A stretch of DNA of 64,000 bases from Pirellulaceae bacterium (GCA_029243025.1 JAQWSU010000047.1:1-64000), one strand, 5' to 3'; positions 1 through 10,716 are shown, numbered from the stretch's first letter. Notes: generated by a model not told the origin, from the sequence alone. Made by a program: numbers and translations.

Positions 1-135
1 GGGCTCACCTTCAACGGGCTCACCTTCAACGGGCTCACCTTCAACGGGCTCACCTTCAACGGGCTCACCTTCAACGGGCTCACCTTCAACGGGCTCACCT
101 TCAACGGGCTCACCTTCACCGGGCTCACCTTCAAC
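1..135. repeat. Nine tandem 15-bp repeats encoding VEGEP
   Basis: Nine back-to-back copies of gggctcaccttcaac are present. Only copy 8 (106-120) differs, by one base. Read on the minus strand in the frame of the large gene, each copy gives Val-Glu-Gly-Glu-Pro, with Gly for Val in copy 8. The array reaches base 1 and probably continues outside the window. Near-perfect DNA identity suggests recent expansion by slippage. Confidence 0.97.
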
Positions 136-2391
136 GGGCAGGTCCCCCGATGGCTCCGCCGTCGAATTGGTGGATTGCTGTTCTGAATCGGCCGAGTCAC
201 CGTCAGCGTTATCTTTCGGATCCAGTGAAGCCTGCTCCGATGAATCCTTGATTTCATCAGGACGGCGATTCAGGTTGGGATTCGATTCCCCGTCACTGGG
301 AGACTGATTTTGCCGCCGATTGTGATCGAGAATACGGTCAATGGCATCCGCGTCATTGCTGCCGTCACTGGCAACCGGCTCTTGATTTGGCTGCGGATCT
401 CCACTCTGATCGCCAACAGAGGGCTGAGCCTCACCGTTACCTGTTTGGCTCGTCTTACCCGCTTCCGCGCTATTTTGCTCGGGCGAATCCTGGCTGGAAT
501 TCGATTCACCCGCTTGATTTGAATCCCCCGACTGGGAGCCATCGCCAGCGGATTCCGCCTCAGAATCGTCCTGCCCCGATTGATCGTCGGCCGATTGATT
601 CCCCTCTGCTCCCTCTGCTGTTTCGGATCCTTCTGCCTCACCCTGCCCACCTTCGGTACCTTGACTCGTTTGCTCACCTTCGCCTCCCGCCTCGTCGCCC
701 GTTTCATCTTGCTGGTCATCTTGGCTGTCAGAGCGGTCCGATGCGGGGTTATCGTCGGTCCCGTCGGTCGTTTCCTCTGGGGCGACGACACGAATTCGGT
801 AATTCTCAGTTCGCGTTAGGTTGGGTGCGGCCGCATTAGTTGCTGCTTCTCGACGATCGTCTTCGGCTTCGGCCCAGTAGACAAGCGTATCTCCTGCGGT
901 CAAACCCAAGCGATTCGGCTGAAGTTCATAGACAAAAACTCCCTGCCCTTGGTGTGGGGCGTCGAGTAGCGGTTGTTTCAGAAGTTCCAGACCACCAGCC
1001 GCGGCATGAAGCCTTACAGCAGTCAGCGCAAAATCGGGGTCGAGCGCGCGAACCTCAATCATCATTTTGCGATTTTCCGCGAGTTCAATTTCACGTCGTC
1101 GCGGATTCAGGATTTCGACTAATGGCGATAAATCAGCCGTGACCTGAATTTGATAGCGAGCCGGCTCTTCGTTACGAGCGTTATCGTGATTCGAGAAGCG
1201 AAGCTGGTAGGCAGCAAAGCTTGGCGTTTCACGATCGGCACGGAGCGTCAGCGTAATCTGTCCCCGGGCAAGTTCTCCCTGATGACTCATGGGGACTGAT
1301 TTAACGGGTCGCTCATCACCGCTATTTTCGAACAGTTCGAGATAGGCGGCACGAATGGGTTGATTGGCCAACGCTTGAATTTCCACACGCGTCCCCTCCA
1401 AAGCAACCAAATCCCCCTGTTGCTCCACCACTTCCTCCGGACGTTGTGTGTAGTTTGGAAACCGGTAAGTGATCTGCTGCACCACGATACTAGGAGCATC
1501 CTTGAGCGTCACTCGATAGGGCTCGGACTCGGCATCACCTGCTCGAATCTGATAGACGAGATCATGCTGGATGCCTTTCGAGCCAGTTGTCAGATCACAT
1601 CGATATCGATGCACAGCTTCGTCGGTCAACATGGCGATTGTTTGATCAACAATCTGCCCATTGTTGGTCGAATAAATCAATTCGACTCGCTCGCCTTCTC
1701 GTAACCCGTCAACTACTGCGGAAATGGCCAATGACTGCCCACGATAAATCTCGACATTTCCGGGCTCGACTTGGTTAACAGTTGCTCGCGAGGGACGAGC
1801 GATACTTTTCCATGGAGCCGCAACTCGGGCTACCGTCTGGAACGGATCCTTTGGCGAGAGAATTCGGTAGATGCCGAATACAACAACCAACGCTGCGAGA
1901 ACGTAGCCGACGCGGATCAATTCCGACCGATCAACAGCCGAATCGACATGAACGTTATTCAAACCCTTGGCAGCCTGTCGACGAACACCATCATAAATCA
2001 CCGGACGAATGCCACGATCAGGGCGCCGCAAGAGTAAGAAGTTGATGAGGCTATTTTTCAATGACGGAGAGGACTGTTCGATCGTTTGAGCCGCGTAGAC
2101 GGGATTCACCGAACGCAACAGCCCCGGCAAAATCCGCCAAACAAAAAACACGGCACCACCCACCAGCAACACCACCAAAGCGAACAGACGGGTCCAAACA
2201 GTCAACCCCCAAAGCCAGTGGTCGATGAGACTAAGCAAAAGCAGAAAGCCCAACACCCCGGCCGCCAAGGTGGTGAAACCGGTGGCAACCGAGACCATCT
2301 TGACGTGCGCCCGGGTCACCTGAATCTGTTTTTCGATAAACTGATCAAGTTCGGCAGAGTCGTTTGGAGACTTTTGAGTATCAGTAGCCAT
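1..2391 (-). CDS. Large membrane-anchored protein with acidic repeat tail (DUF4175-like), partial
   Basis: The reading frame is open from an ATG at 2391 leftward to the window edge, about 797 codons without a stop, so the C-terminus is missing. After a short polar N-terminus there are two hydrophobic segments at about residues 35-57 and 63-85 and a third near residue 160. A region of beta-rich, Ig-like character follows to about residue 530. The rest is low-complexity Glu/Gln/Ser/Asp/Gly and ends in VEGEP-type pentapeptides. The layout resembles planctomycete DUF4175-type proteins, but this is recalled, not tested. Function is unknown; a surface or envelope role is inferred from the anchor and the long acidic tail. 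Shorter open frames on both strands within it are shadows caused by the skewed composition. Confidence 0.75.
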   Translation of the reverse strand, partial: MATDTQKSPNDSAELDQFIEKQIQVTRAHVKMVSVATGFTTLAAGVLGFLLLLSLIDHWLWGLTVWTRLFALVVLLVGGAVFFVWRILPGLLRSVNPVYAAQTIEQSSPSLKNSLINFLLLRRPDRGIRPVIYDGVRRQAAKGLNNVHVDSAVDRSELIRVGYVLAALVVVFGIYRILSPKDPFQTVARVAAPWKSIARPSRATVNQVEPGNVEIYRGQSLAISAVVDGLREGERVELIYSTNNGQIVDQTIAMLTDEAVHRYRCDLTTGSKGIQHDLVYQIRAGDAESEPYRVTLKDAPSIVVQQITYRFPNYTQRPEEVVEQQGDLVALEGTRVEIQALANQPIRAAYLELFENSGDERPVKSVPMSHQGELARGQITLTLRADRETPSFAAYQLRFSNHDNARNEEPARYQIQVTADLSPLVEILNPRRREIELAENRKMMIEVRALDPDFALTAVRLHAAAGGLELLKQPLLDAPHQGQGVFVYELQPNRLGLTAGDTLVYWAEAEDDRREAATNAAAPNLTRTENYRIRVVAPEETTDGTDDNPASDRSDSQDDQQDETGDEAGGEGEQTSQGTEGGQGEAEGSETAEGAEGNQSADDQSGQDDSEAESAGDGSQSGDSNQAGESNSSQDSPEQNSAEAGKTSQTGNGEAQPSVGDQSGDPQPNQEPVASDGSNDADAIDRILDHNRRQNQSPSDGESNPNLNRRPDEIKDSSEQASLDPKDNADGDSADSEQQSTNSTAEPSGDLPVEGEPGEGEPVEGEPVEGEPVEGEPVEGEPVEGEPVEGEPVEGEP

Positions 2392-2627
2392 GCATCCAAT
2401 CCGCATCAAAAATCGCTGTCAAATCGCCCAGCATCCCGCTGTATCGGGAACAGTGGGACGCCCTAAAAGCGGCTTCGCAAAGCCGATCAGAGCCCGCCAG
2501 AAGCTCGATTACAGACCAATCCGAGCTCCCCACGCTGCGGCCACGCTTGGCCGCCTGATGTAGTATAGTCGACTCTGCCGACTCGATAGTTCCCCTTTTT
2601 CCGTCACCCCCCGCCCGCAGGCCCCCG

Positions 2628-4196
2628 ATGACCGACTCCGCCCGCACGACACAGACGATCCGACTCAACTCGGCCGACAACGTCCTGGTTGCAATCCAGG
2701 ATTTGCCGCTCGGAGCCCGGATTGAAGAGCTCAACGGAAACTCGGCTGGAAAAGCGATCGAGCTCCTGGAAGCCATTCCGCAGGGGCACAAACTGGCCAC
2801 AGCCGCGATATTAGCCGGAGAATCGATCATCAAATATGGCCAGCCGATTGGTATTGCCACCGCGACGATCAACTGCGGCCAATGGGTTCACACGAAAAAT
2901 GTGAGCTGGCAAAGCGAGGAAGGCCGTTATCAGTTCGCTACCGATGTGCCCAAGCCCAAGGATGCTGCCGAGCCGCGTTTCTTCCAAGGTTACCGCCGTG
3001 CCAACGGTACGGCCGGTACGCGTAACTATCTCGCAATTATCTCCAACGTGAATTGCTCCGCGACAGCCAGCAAGGCAGTGGCTGCACACTTTACTCCAGA
3101 ACGACTGCGTGACTATCCAAATGTCGACGGGGTGGTTGCCTTCACTCATCACAGTGGCTGTGCCATGCAATTTGCGGGACAACAACATCAGATACTGAAC
3201 CGAGTGATGGGTGGCATCGCGCGTCACCCAAATATCGGCGGCTATCTTCTGATCGGTCTTGGCTGTGAAAAAGTCACCCTCGATCACCTCGTGTCCGATC
3301 AACGACTTGTTCAAATCGATGGCCATCAAGGGCAGCAACGCGGCCCGATCACGATGACAATTCAGGCTTCGGGAGGCATGGCACAAACGATTGCCGCAGC
3401 CATCCGAGAAGTGGAAGAACTCTTACCTCAAGTCAATCATGTGCAACGGGAACCCATTCCAGCGAGCGAGCTGACCCTAGCCACTCAATGTGGTGGCTCA
3501 GACGGTAATTCAGGAATCACGGCCAACCCAGCTGTCGGCGTGGCGAGCGACCGGTTGATCGCCTGCGGCGGAACCTCGATTTTGGCAGAGACCACCGAGA
3601 TCGTCGGCGCCGAACAGATTCTGACCCGCCGAGCGATCTCCGAGCAAGTCGGAAAAAAACTATTGGATCGAATTGAATGGTGGAAATGGTACGCGGCCAT
3701 CTTTGGCGAATCGTTCGACGACAATCGGTCCGCCGGCAACGCAGCGGGCGGCTTAACAACAATCGCCGAAAAATCGCTGGGGGCAGTCGCGAAAGCAGGG
3801 AGTTCCGCCCTGATAGATGTCTATCACTATGCGGAACCCATCACCACGCACGGTCTGGTAGTGATGGATTCGCCAGGGTTTGACCCATGTAGTATCACAG
3901 GGATGGTGGCCAGCGGAGCAAACATGGTGGTCTTTACCACGGGGCGCGGAAGTTGCTTCGGCTGCAAGCCCGTTCCCTCAATCAAAGTGGCAACCAATAC
4001 CCCCATGTACCAACGCTTGAAATCAGACATGGACATCGATGCGGGACAAATTCTCCACGGTCGCAGCGTTACCGAAGTGGGTGAAGAAATCTTCGAATCC
4101 ATTCTGGCGGTCGCCAGCGGAGAAAAAACCAAGAGCGAGCGACAGGGAATCGGTGACGAGGAGTTCGTACCCTGGATGATCGGTCCGGTCCTCTAA
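2628..4196 (+). CDS. uxaA: Altronate dehydratase family protein (UxaA-type)
   Basis: The 522-residue product has the fused arrangement of the family: an N-terminal SAF-like domain (about residues 10-100) followed by the UxaA dehydratase domain. Visible family motifs are GTAGTRNY near residue 128, the CGGSDG..GITANP stretch near residue 288 and the GRGS.FG....P.IK stretch near residue 440. UxaA dehydrates D-altronate to 2-keto-3-deoxygluconate in hexuronate catabolism; related members act on galactarate or other sugar acids, so the substrate is uncertain. No uxaB, uxaC or kdgK gene is next to it, so it is an orphan here. The ATG at 2628 fits the start of the SAF domain. Confidence 0.85.
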   Translation: MTDSARTTQTIRLNSADNVLVAIQDLPLGARIEELNGNSAGKAIELLEAIPQGHKLATAAILAGESIIKYGQPIGIATATINCGQWVHTKNVSWQSEEGRYQFATDVPKPKDAAEPRFFQGYRRANGTAGTRNYLAIISNVNCSATASKAVAAHFTPERLRDYPNVDGVVAFTHHSGCAMQFAGQQHQILNRVMGGIARHPNIGGYLLIGLGCEKVTLDHLVSDQRLVQIDGHQGQQRGPITMTIQASGGMAQTIAAAIREVEELLPQVNHVQREPIPASELTLATQCGGSDGNSGITANPAVGVASDRLIACGGTSILAETTEIVGAEQILTRRAISEQVGKKLLDRIEWWKWYAAIFGESFDDNRSAGNAAGGLTTIAEKSLGAVAKAGSSALIDVYHYAEPITTHGLVVMDSPGFDPCSITGMVASGANMVVFTTGRGSCFGCKPVPSIKVATNTPMYQRLKSDMDIDAGQILHGRSVTEVGEEIFESILAVASGEKTKSERQGIGDEEFVPWMIGPVL

Positions 4197-4286
4197 CTGG
4201 CCCAGCTTCAAGCTTCAACGACCGCCAAACCAGCAACGAAGAGCGGCAGTCCGTTGACGCCATCGCGACCATCTGTTAGCGTCACT

Positions 4287-4312
4287 CAGTTTAAGAAATC
4301 AGTTTAAGAAAT
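4287..4312. repeat. 13-bp direct tandem duplication
   Basis: The unit cagtttaagaaat occurs twice without a spacer, 45 bp upstream of the isocitrate dehydrogenase start. It may overlap the icd promoter region, but no clear promoter hexamers can be assigned. Confidence 0.85.
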
Positions 4313-4357
4313 CACGATGGGCTCCGCCCGAAACGAATCCACACGCAGAGAAAAGTG

Positions 4358-5572
4358 ATGAGCAAAATCAAAGTTGCCAACCCGATCGTCGAACTCGACG
4401 GTGACGAAATGACGCGGATTATCTGGCAGTTTATCAAGGACAAGCTGATCCTGCCCTACCTCGACGTGGAGCTTATCTATTTTGACCTAAGCGTCACATC
4501 ACGCGACCAAACCGACGATCAGATCACCATCGACGCGGCCCACGCGATCCAAAAACATGGAGTGGGTGTCAAATGTGCCACCATCACCCCCGATGAAGAT
4601 CGCGTCGAAGAGTTCAAGCTCAAGAAAATGTGGCGATCCCCCAACGGCACGATCCGTAACATCTTGGGGGGAACCGTCTTCCGTGAACCGATCATCTGTA
4701 ACAACGTCGATCGTTTGGTACCAGGATGGACCCAACCCATCGTGATCGGTCGACACGCCTTCGGCGATCAATATCGTGCGACAGACTTTCTCGTTCCTGG
4801 TCCTGGCAAATTAACCATGCGTTACGAGCCAAACGACGGCGGTGACCCCGTTGAATACGAACTGTTCGAATTCCCTTCCAGCGGAGTCGCGATGGGCATG
4901 TATAACCTGGATGAATCGATCCGAGGATTTGCCCGCGCCTGCATGAATTACGGCCTTCAACGAGGCTGGCCCGTTTACATGTCAACAAAGAACACCATCT
5001 TGAAGGCCTACGATGGACGCTTTAAAGACTTATTTCAACAAGTCTTTGAAGCAGAATTCCAAAAAGAGTTCGAAGCCAAAGGGATCACTTATGAACATCG
5101 CTTGATTGATGACATGGTGGCATGTGCGATGAAGTGGTCTGGTGGCTTCGTTTGGGCCTGCAAGAACTATGACGGTGATGTCCAATCTGACACGGTCGCC
5201 CAAGGCTTCGGATCGCTTGGCCTGATGACCTCTGTGTTGATGACACCCGATGGCCATACGGTCGAAGCCGAAGCAGCACACGGAACCGTGACTCGACATT
5301 TCCGCCAGCACCAACAAGGTCAAGAGACCTCGACCAATCCAATCGCTTCGATCTTTGCCTGGACGCGGGGTCTCAAGTATCGCGGCAAGTTCGATGAAAC
5401 GCCCGAAGTTGTCGCATTCGCGGAAGCGTTGGAGCAAGTTTGCGTGGAGACCGTCGAAGCCGGACAGATGACCAAGGACTTGGCCTTACTCATCGGCCCC
5501 GACCAAGCCTGGCTCACGACCAACCAATTCTTGTCAAAACTCGACGAAAATCTGCAGCAGAAAATGGGTTGA
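4358..5572 (+). CDS. icd: NADP-dependent isocitrate dehydrogenase, eukaryotic-type
   Basis: The product of 404 residues matches the eukaryotic-like NADP isocitrate dehydrogenases: it opens [20 protein letters not shown] and carries the [19 protein letters not shown] substrate-loop region near residues 93-112. The C-terminal half has the [12 protein letters not shown] cofactor stretch. It decarboxylates isocitrate to 2-oxoglutarate in the TCA cycle, making NADPH. A GTG at 4355 is directly followed by ATG at 4358; the ATG is preferred because the family starts M-S/A-x-K-I-K. It stands alone, with a short gap to lpxK downstream. Confidence 0.95.
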   Translation: MSKIKVANPIVELDGDEMTRIIWQFIKDKLILPYLDVELIYFDLSVTSRDQTDDQITIDAAHAIQKHGVGVKCATITPDEDRVEEFKLKKMWRSPNGTIRNILGGTVFREPIICNNVDRLVPGWTQPIVIGRHAFGDQYRATDFLVPGPGKLTMRYEPNDGGDPVEYELFEFPSSGVAMGMYNLDESIRGFARACMNYGLQRGWPVYMSTKNTILKAYDGRFKDLFQQVFEAEFQKEFEAKGITYEHRLIDDMVACAMKWSGGFVWACKNYDGDVQSDTVAQGFGSLGLMTSVLMTPDGHTVEAEAAHGTVTRHFRQHQQGQETSTNPIASIFAWTRGLKYRGKFDETPEVVAFAEALEQVCVETVEAGQMTKDLALLIGPDQAWLTTNQFLSKLDENLQQKMG

Positions 5573-5642
5573 CGCTGATTCATCGCGGGCCTTGGCGCTG
5601 ATACCCAACGCCCACTCCGCAGCCACGTGACAGGACGCACTT

Positions 5643-6707
5643 ATGCTGTCGGCGGAAGCATTTCGAGCGATCGTGAGCGGCGAAAAAAGAGGCCCGGCGG
5701 CAAACGTCGCCCGTGGCCTTTTGGGCATCGCCGAATACCCCTACGCCTGGGCGATGCAAATTCGTAATCGTCGCTTCAATCGGGGTAACGCGAGAATAGA
5801 CCGAGTTGAAGTGCCGGTCATCAGCATCGGAAATCTGACCCTCGGGGGCACCGGAAAAACGCCCATGGTCGGCTGGCTTGCTCGCTGGTTTCGACAACAA
5901 GGTGTGCGAGTCTCCATCGTCAGCCGTGGATATGGAGCCCAACCCAGCTCGAGTAATGATGAAGCGAAAGAACTCGAAGCTCGACTGCCAGATGTCCCTC
6001 ATCTGCAGAACCCCGAACGTTATCATGCCGCCCGTATCGCTATCGACGAACTCGACACGCAGTTGATCTTGCTCGACGATGGATTCCAACATCGCCGACT
6101 GCATCGCGATTTAGACTTGGTACTCATCGATGCCACCGAACCATTCGGATATGAACATGTCTTTCCGCGAGGCATGCTCCGCGAACCCCTCAGCGGTTTG
6201 CAACGTGCTAACGCAGTTATCTTGACACGCTGTAATCTTGTCGACAAAAAACAGATCGCAACGATCCGAGCAGAAGTGATGAGGCTGGCCCCCCAGGCAA
6301 CCTGGATCGAAGTCGGTCACAAAGCAACCGAACTACGAAGCTCAAGTGGCAGATGCCTTCCTCTAGATCAGTTCGCTGGAAAGTCGGTGACGGCTTTTTG
6401 CGGAATCGGAAATCCCACGGCTTTCCGACAAACGCTTGAAGCCCACCAATTGATGGTCAGCGACTTCCGCGTCTTTCCCGATCATCATGCCTATTCTCGA
6501 GACGACATCCAAAATCTGACAAGTTGGTCGCAACACTCATCCGCCCAGCAAGCAGTAATCTGTACCCATAAAGATTTGGTCAAAATTGCAGCCGATCGCC
6601 TCGGGCAGCACCCCCTTTACGCTCTCATCATCGATCTCACAATTCAACACGGTGGCGATCAATTGGAGCATTTACTCCGCCCCTTACTGCCCCAAGCTGA
6701 GCGATAG
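5643..6707 (+). CDS. lpxK: Tetraacyldisaccharide 4'-kinase
   Basis: The 354-residue protein has an N-terminal hydrophobic/basic stretch, a Walker A motif GNLTLGGTGKTP at about residues 61-72, and the LLDDGFQHRRLHRDLDLVL motif near residues 141-159. These features are diagnostic for LpxK, the inner-membrane kinase that phosphorylates the lipid A disaccharide at the 4' position. It opens a run of LPS genes (hldE, glycosyltransferases, heptosyltransferase) on the same strand, which supports a diderm envelope with genuine lipid A. Length is close to the usual 310-350. Confidence 0.93.
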   Translation: MLSAEAFRAIVSGEKRGPAANVARGLLGIAEYPYAWAMQIRNRRFNRGNARIDRVEVPVISIGNLTLGGTGKTPMVGWLARWFRQQGVRVSIVSRGYGAQPSSSNDEAKELEARLPDVPHLQNPERYHAARIAIDELDTQLILLDDGFQHRRLHRDLDLVLIDATEPFGYEHVFPRGMLREPLSGLQRANAVILTRCNLVDKKQIATIRAEVMRLAPQATWIEVGHKATELRSSSGRCLPLDQFAGKSVTAFCGIGNPTAFRQTLEAHQLMVSDFRVFPDHHAYSRDDIQNLTSWSQHSSAQQAVICTHKDLVKIAADRLGQHPLYALIIDLTIQHGGDQLEHLLRPLLPQAER

Positions 6708-6878
6708 CATCGCCAGCACACCATGCGCGCAATGCGTCTCAAAGCTGGCAAGATATTAGCAACTGGTCTAGGACCGTTTCCAAGTCGGCGGATAAACTCA
6801 GGGCGTGCGGGTCAGGAAGCCCAACGATCAACTTGTTTGCAGCAAGCGCTCACTAATTCCAAAGAAGAAACGGTCACC

Positions 6879-8405
6879 GTGAATTTACTCAATTCTCTCT
6901 CGCGCATCCAGCAACCGAAAATCATGGTGTTGGGTGATCTGATGCTAGACCAGTACACCTGGGGAACGACCAATCGCACGAGCCAGGAAGCTCCCGTGAT
7001 GGTGCTCCAGGTGCAGAAGCGGGAACACCGCTTGGGTGGCGCCTCCAACGTCTGCCATATGCTTCAAGTCTTGGGCAGCAACGTCACTTGTGCGGGAGTG
7101 ATCGGAGCAGATGCAGCAGGGAAAACGCTCATTGAATTGCTCGCTGCGGCCGACATTAACACAGAACTTGTGCTTCAGTGCGAGGAACGGTTAACCACGC
7201 AAAAAGAACGGTTTGTTGGAAATTCAGGCTCTGGACTCCCAGGTCAATTACTCCGTGTCGACACGGAGGCGACCACAGCAATTAGCCCGCAAATCGAACA
7301 ACGATTGATTGAAGGTCTGATCCGTGCATTGCCTGGACATGACGCATTATTAATCTCTGATTACGCAAAAGGCGCGTGCACCGAGAAATGCGTGCAAGCA
7401 GCGATTCACGCTGCAAAAGACGCTGAGATCCCGATCCTTGTCGACCCGGGCCGCTGTCGCGACTTTTCCATCTATCGTCATGCAACCCTGATCAAGCCAA
7501 ACCGAACAGAGACGGAAGAAGCAACCCAGTCCGGAATGGAACATCCCGAAGATGCCATGCAAGCAGGAAAAAAACTCTGCCAACAATATGACTTTGAGAT
7601 GGCGGTCATCACGCTCGATGCAGACGGCATGGCGTTGGTACCAAGTGACGGGGCAGGTGAGGTTTATTCGACGAAAGCCCGTTCGGTCTTTGACATCACC
7701 GGCGCCGGCGACATGGTTCTTTCCGTCTTGGGCCTCTGTTTGGGAAGTGGCCTTCCTCCAGAAGAATCGGTCCAATTGGCTAATATTGCGGCTGGAATTG
7801 TCGTCGACCGCACGGGTGTTTGCACCATTTTGCGAGATGAAATCCGCAGCGAACTCACAGCTCAACGAAACTCACTGCGAAAACAAGTGACGTTGGATCA
7901 GGCAGCCCAATTCGCAGAGGAAAGTCGGCGACGTGGCCAAAGGGTAGTATTTACCAACGGCTGCTTTGACCTCCTTCACGTGGGACACGTCACCTATCTC
8001 GAAGAGGCTGCATCTCATGGCGAGGCACTGATTGTGGGCGTCAATAGCGACACAAGTGTCCGGCGATTAAAAGGACCACAGCGACCCATTATTTCCGAGG
8101 AAGACCGAGTCGCCATGCTCGCCTCGCTGGCCTGCGTAAGTCGCGTGATAATTTTCGATGAAGATACCCCGCATCAGATGCTGCAAAGAATTCAACCTGA
8201 TGTGCTTGTCAAAGGCGGCACCTACCAACCACACGAAGTCGTTGGGCGAGAAGTTGTCGAATCCTACGGAGGGCGAGTCAGCGTTACTCGAGTTCTGGAC
8301 GGCGTCTCGACAACCAGAATCGTAGAGTCCCTCAGCTCGCCTGGCCAAAAACCGTCAAAAACGCGATCATCCATTTCGCCAGGGAGGCTTCGCCATGCGT
8401 CATAA
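6879..8405 (+). CDS. hldE: Bifunctional heptose-7-phosphate kinase / heptose-1-phosphate adenylyltransferase
   Basis: The N-terminal part is a PfkB/ribokinase-type sugar kinase with the DVMLD-like GDLMLDQYTWG entry, the GGASNV motif and a GAGD anion-hole/catalytic motif near residue 273. The C-terminal part, from about residue 345, is a nucleotidyltransferase with NGCFDLLHVGH carrying the HxGH site. The enzyme makes ADP-heptose precursor for the LPS inner core. An ATG at 6723 gives 52 extra residues with no family resemblance; the GTG at 6879, preceded by AAAGAAGAAA, places the first conserved residues as in homologues and is preferred. The 3' end overlaps the next gene by 11 bp, indicating translational coupling. 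Confidence 0.92.
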   Translation: MNLLNSLSRIQQPKIMVLGDLMLDQYTWGTTNRTSQEAPVMVLQVQKREHRLGGASNVCHMLQVLGSNVTCAGVIGADAAGKTLIELLAAADINTELVLQCEERLTTQKERFVGNSGSGLPGQLLRVDTEATTAISPQIEQRLIEGLIRALPGHDALLISDYAKGACTEKCVQAAIHAAKDAEIPILVDPGRCRDFSIYRHATLIKPNRTETEEATQSGMEHPEDAMQAGKKLCQQYDFEMAVITLDADGMALVPSDGAGEVYSTKARSVFDITGAGDMVLSVLGLCLGSGLPPEESVQLANIAAGIVVDRTGVCTILRDEIRSELTAQRNSLRKQVTLDQAAQFAEESRRRGQRVVFTNGCFDLLHVGHVTYLEEAASHGEALIVGVNSDTSVRRLKGPQRPIISEEDRVAMLASLACVSRVIIFDEDTPHQMLQRIQPDVLVKGGTYQPHEVVGREVVESYGGRVSVTRVLDGVSTTRIVESLSSPGQKPSKTRSSISPGRLRHAS

Positions 8406-9180
8406 ACTGAGTGTCATGATTCCTTGTAAAAACGAGCAAGAAAACATTTTGTCGTGCATTGAGTCAGTTCGTGCAATCGCCGACGAAATCGTGGTGGCCG
8501 ATTCCGGGTCCGAAGACAATACATTGCCTCTCGTCGAAGAGCTAGGATTTTGCCGAGTCATCAAACGAGAATACGTTGATGCGGGCAACTTCAAAAACTG
8601 GGTCATTCCACAAATGACTCACGAGTGGGTGTTAACCATTGACGCGGATGAACGAGTCACACCTGCACTCGCAGCAGAAATTCAAAACACCCTCACAGAT
8701 GAAAAATCCCAAAACGGCTACTGGATCTATCGCAACAATCACTTCATGGGTCACCCGCTCCGCCACACGTCCTGGGGCCAAGATCGAGTCATTCGACTCT
8801 TCCGTCGTGACGTCGGACGCTATCGCGAATACACCGACCATAGCGAAATCACCATGCCCGCCGATCAAGTTGGCTTTTTGAAAGAAAGACTGACCCATTA
8901 CACGTGCTGGGACTACGACAATTACCTACAAAAAATGCTGCGATACACAGACCAACAAGCCAAAATCTGGTACCAGGAAGGTCGAAAACCAAGCCTATTC
9001 CGCTTGTTCTGCAACGGGCCCTTGCGTTTCTTCCGATGCTATGTGGTGCAACGAGGTTTTCTCGACGGGCTTGCCGGATTTCAAGTTTCCGCGTTGACCG
9101 GGTTTTATTCGTTCATGAAACAAGCGAGGCTTTGGCACATGCATCACGCCAGGCATCGGTCAGAACTCGAAACCCAATAA
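8395..9180 (+). CDS. Family 2 glycosyltransferase, LPS core type
   Basis: The 261-residue protein begins with the GT2 fold: SVMIPCKNEQENI, then EIVVADSGSEDNT and a DxD-type TIDADERV near residues 81-88. This pattern is close to WaaE/KdtX-like beta-glucosyltransferases that decorate the LPS inner core. The gene starts inside the end of hldE, with a strong AGGGAGG ribosome-binding site at 8381-8387, so the two are made from one transcript. The acceptor sugar cannot be read from sequence. Confidence 0.85.
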   Translation: MRHKLSVMIPCKNEQENILSCIESVRAIADEIVVADSGSEDNTLPLVEELGFCRVIKREYVDAGNFKNWVIPQMTHEWVLTIDADERVTPALAAEIQNTLTDEKSQNGYWIYRNNHFMGHPLRHTSWGQDRVIRLFRRDVGRYREYTDHSEITMPADQVGFLKERLTHYTCWDYDNYLQKMLRYTDQQAKIWYQEGRKPSLFRLFCNGPLRFFRCYVVQRGFLDGLAGFQVSALTGFYSFMKQARLWHMHHARHRSELETQ

Positions 9181-9190
9181 AGACACAAGC

Positions 9191-9217
9191 AGGTCGCCGA
9201 ACGCTAGGTCGCCGAAC
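9191..9217. repeat. 12-bp direct repeat with 3-bp spacer
   Basis: The sequence aggtcgccgaac occurs at 9191-9202 and again at 9206-9217. It lies at the convergent junction between the GT2 gene and the leftward GT4 gene and covers the GT4 stop codon. Confidence 0.8.
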
Positions 9218-10397
9218 AGGAGGCTGTCGTCAACAGATCACTCGGCCTTTGAAAGGCCTGGGATTGTCGCAGCAAGCGTTGATAGACGCCGATCGTACCG
9301 TTCACCATCGATCGATCAGTGAACTCCGACAAGGCTCGTTCCTGAGCTGCATTGGCACGATCACGAGCCAACTGAGGTGAGCTCAACGCCATCACAATCG
9401 CATCACCCAAAGCGTCCCCATCGCGAGATGGAACGACCCACCCCAGTTCTGCCTGTGAAGTCGTCTCTTCTAACAGGTCGGGAATGCCGCCCGCACGTGT
9501 GCCAACCACGGGACAGCCAATCAACATGGCGTCGATGATAGAACTGCAGAGTCCTTCCATATGCGACGGAACCACAAACAGATCCGCAGCCGCCATCAAA
9601 TCGGGAACATCCGATCGATAGCCCAAGAAACGAACTTTGTCTTGAAGCCCCAATTGATCGACTTGTTGCTCCAATTCCTGCCGCAAACTACCTTCTCCGG
9701 CAAGTGCAAGAATCGCATCGGGAAACTTTCGAAACACGCGAGGCATGCCTTCCAACAGATAACGATGCCCTTTGTGATCAGTTAACTTGGCAACCGAAAG
9801 CAACAGTTGTTGCTTGGCATGCAAATCAAGAGACCGACGTCCAACGGATCGTTTCCCCACCTTCATGCGTGCCGGATCAACACCGTCGTGCACCAAATGC
9901 AGACGATGCTCGGGATAGCCTCCCTGTTGGCAAATCGTTTTCACTGCTCGGGAAACGCAAATCAGACCATCGCAAAAGGCTCGATAGAGCTGGACGGACT
10001 TAAGTGGAAAGTCAACGCGACGTGACGCAACGCGCAGAGGAACCTGCAGCCCCCAAGAGGCAACTCCGGCAGCCACCATTGCGTGTGGATCGTTATAGTG
10101 CAGCACATCGACGCGAAACCGTTGAAGCGCGCGACGAATCTTCCATTGCGCTGCAGGCAGGCGACCGCGACCGCCGAAGGTCACCACCGAAAAACCTCTC
10201 TCGCGCATGCGTTTGGCAAAGCTTCCCCCCTGGCGCGCTAGGATCAGACAGTGATGGCCCCGATTGCGAAGTCCTTCCGCTAGCAAAGCGGCCTGCACCT
10301 CTCCACCATGCCAGCGCCGTTGCGTGGAAACAATCGCAATACGGGGCAGAGCCAGAGGGCCGCTGACGCCAATCGGATATTCAAAAGTGGAGATCAT
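9204..10397 (-). CDS. Family 4 glycosyltransferase
   Basis: The 397-residue product has the two-domain GT-B layout. An N-terminal Rossmann half contains RRWHGGEVQAALLAEGL near residue 27. A C-terminal nucleotide-sugar half has VAKLTDHKGH, AGEGSLR and SHMEGLCSSIIDAM near residue 287, where the second acid of the EX7E-type motif is Asp. It is a retaining glycosyltransferase, probably acting on LPS or exopolysaccharide because it lies within the LPS block, although on the opposite strand to its neighbours. The acceptor is unknown. Confidence 0.88.
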   Translation of the reverse strand: MISTFEYPIGVSGPLALPRIAIVSTQRRWHGGEVQAALLAEGLRNRGHHCLILARQGGSFAKRMRERGFSVVTFGGRGRLPAAQWKIRRALQRFRVDVLHYNDPHAMVAAGVASWGLQVPLRVASRRVDFPLKSVQLYRAFCDGLICVSRAVKTICQQGGYPEHRLHLVHDGVDPARMKVGKRSVGRRSLDLHAKQQLLLSVAKLTDHKGHRYLLEGMPRVFRKFPDAILALAGEGSLRQELEQQVDQLGLQDKVRFLGYRSDVPDLMAAADLFVVPSHMEGLCSSIIDAMLIGCPVVGTRAGGIPDLLEETTSQAELGWVVPSRDGDALGDAIVMALSSPQLARDRANAAQERALSEFTDRSMVNGTIGVYQRLLRQSQAFQRPSDLLTTASCSAT

Positions 10398-10716
10398 AGG
10401 TTCTGCGAGACAACAGCAAGGTAGATTCGCAAGTCGCAGTCGGGTGGCGAGATGTGATTCGACAGCCCAGCCGGTTGGGAAACCAGGCCCGTTTCACACA
10501 CGCATTTTCAGCCGCGAACATCGGGCCGAAAGATTACTCCGAAACTAAGTCTCAGGTCAAAGCCAATCCATTTAAACCGCTCCACCAAGCACGCTAGCAA
10601 CGATAGGACCGTGCCGACCTGGGCCAAGTTGGCATTTTCGAAATTCCTCTGAAGCCTTATAGTCCTTCACAGATTGCTCATCACAGGGGCATTTCGGGGC
10701 TTCACGACAACGCAGG
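10398..10716. other. Divergent intergenic region, nothing recognised
   Basis: This 319-bp spacer separates the leftward GT4 gene from the rightward heptosyltransferase gene, so it should hold two divergent promoters. No convincing sigma-70 hexamers, RNA fold or small gene could be assigned. Confidence 0.5.

Noticed and set aside
1-135. CRISPR-like array at the left edge
   Set aside because: The repeats are directly adjacent with no spacers and encode a regular pentapeptide in frame.
270-839. Open frames on both strands over the acidic tail of the first gene
   Set aside because: They are out of frame with the long open frame from 2391, and their Arg/Pro/Lys-rich products are typical shadows of a Glu/Ser/Gln-rich coding stretch.
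6723-6878. N-terminal extension of HldE from ATG 6723
   Set aside because: The 52 residues do not resemble the family; GTG 6879 gives the conserved start.
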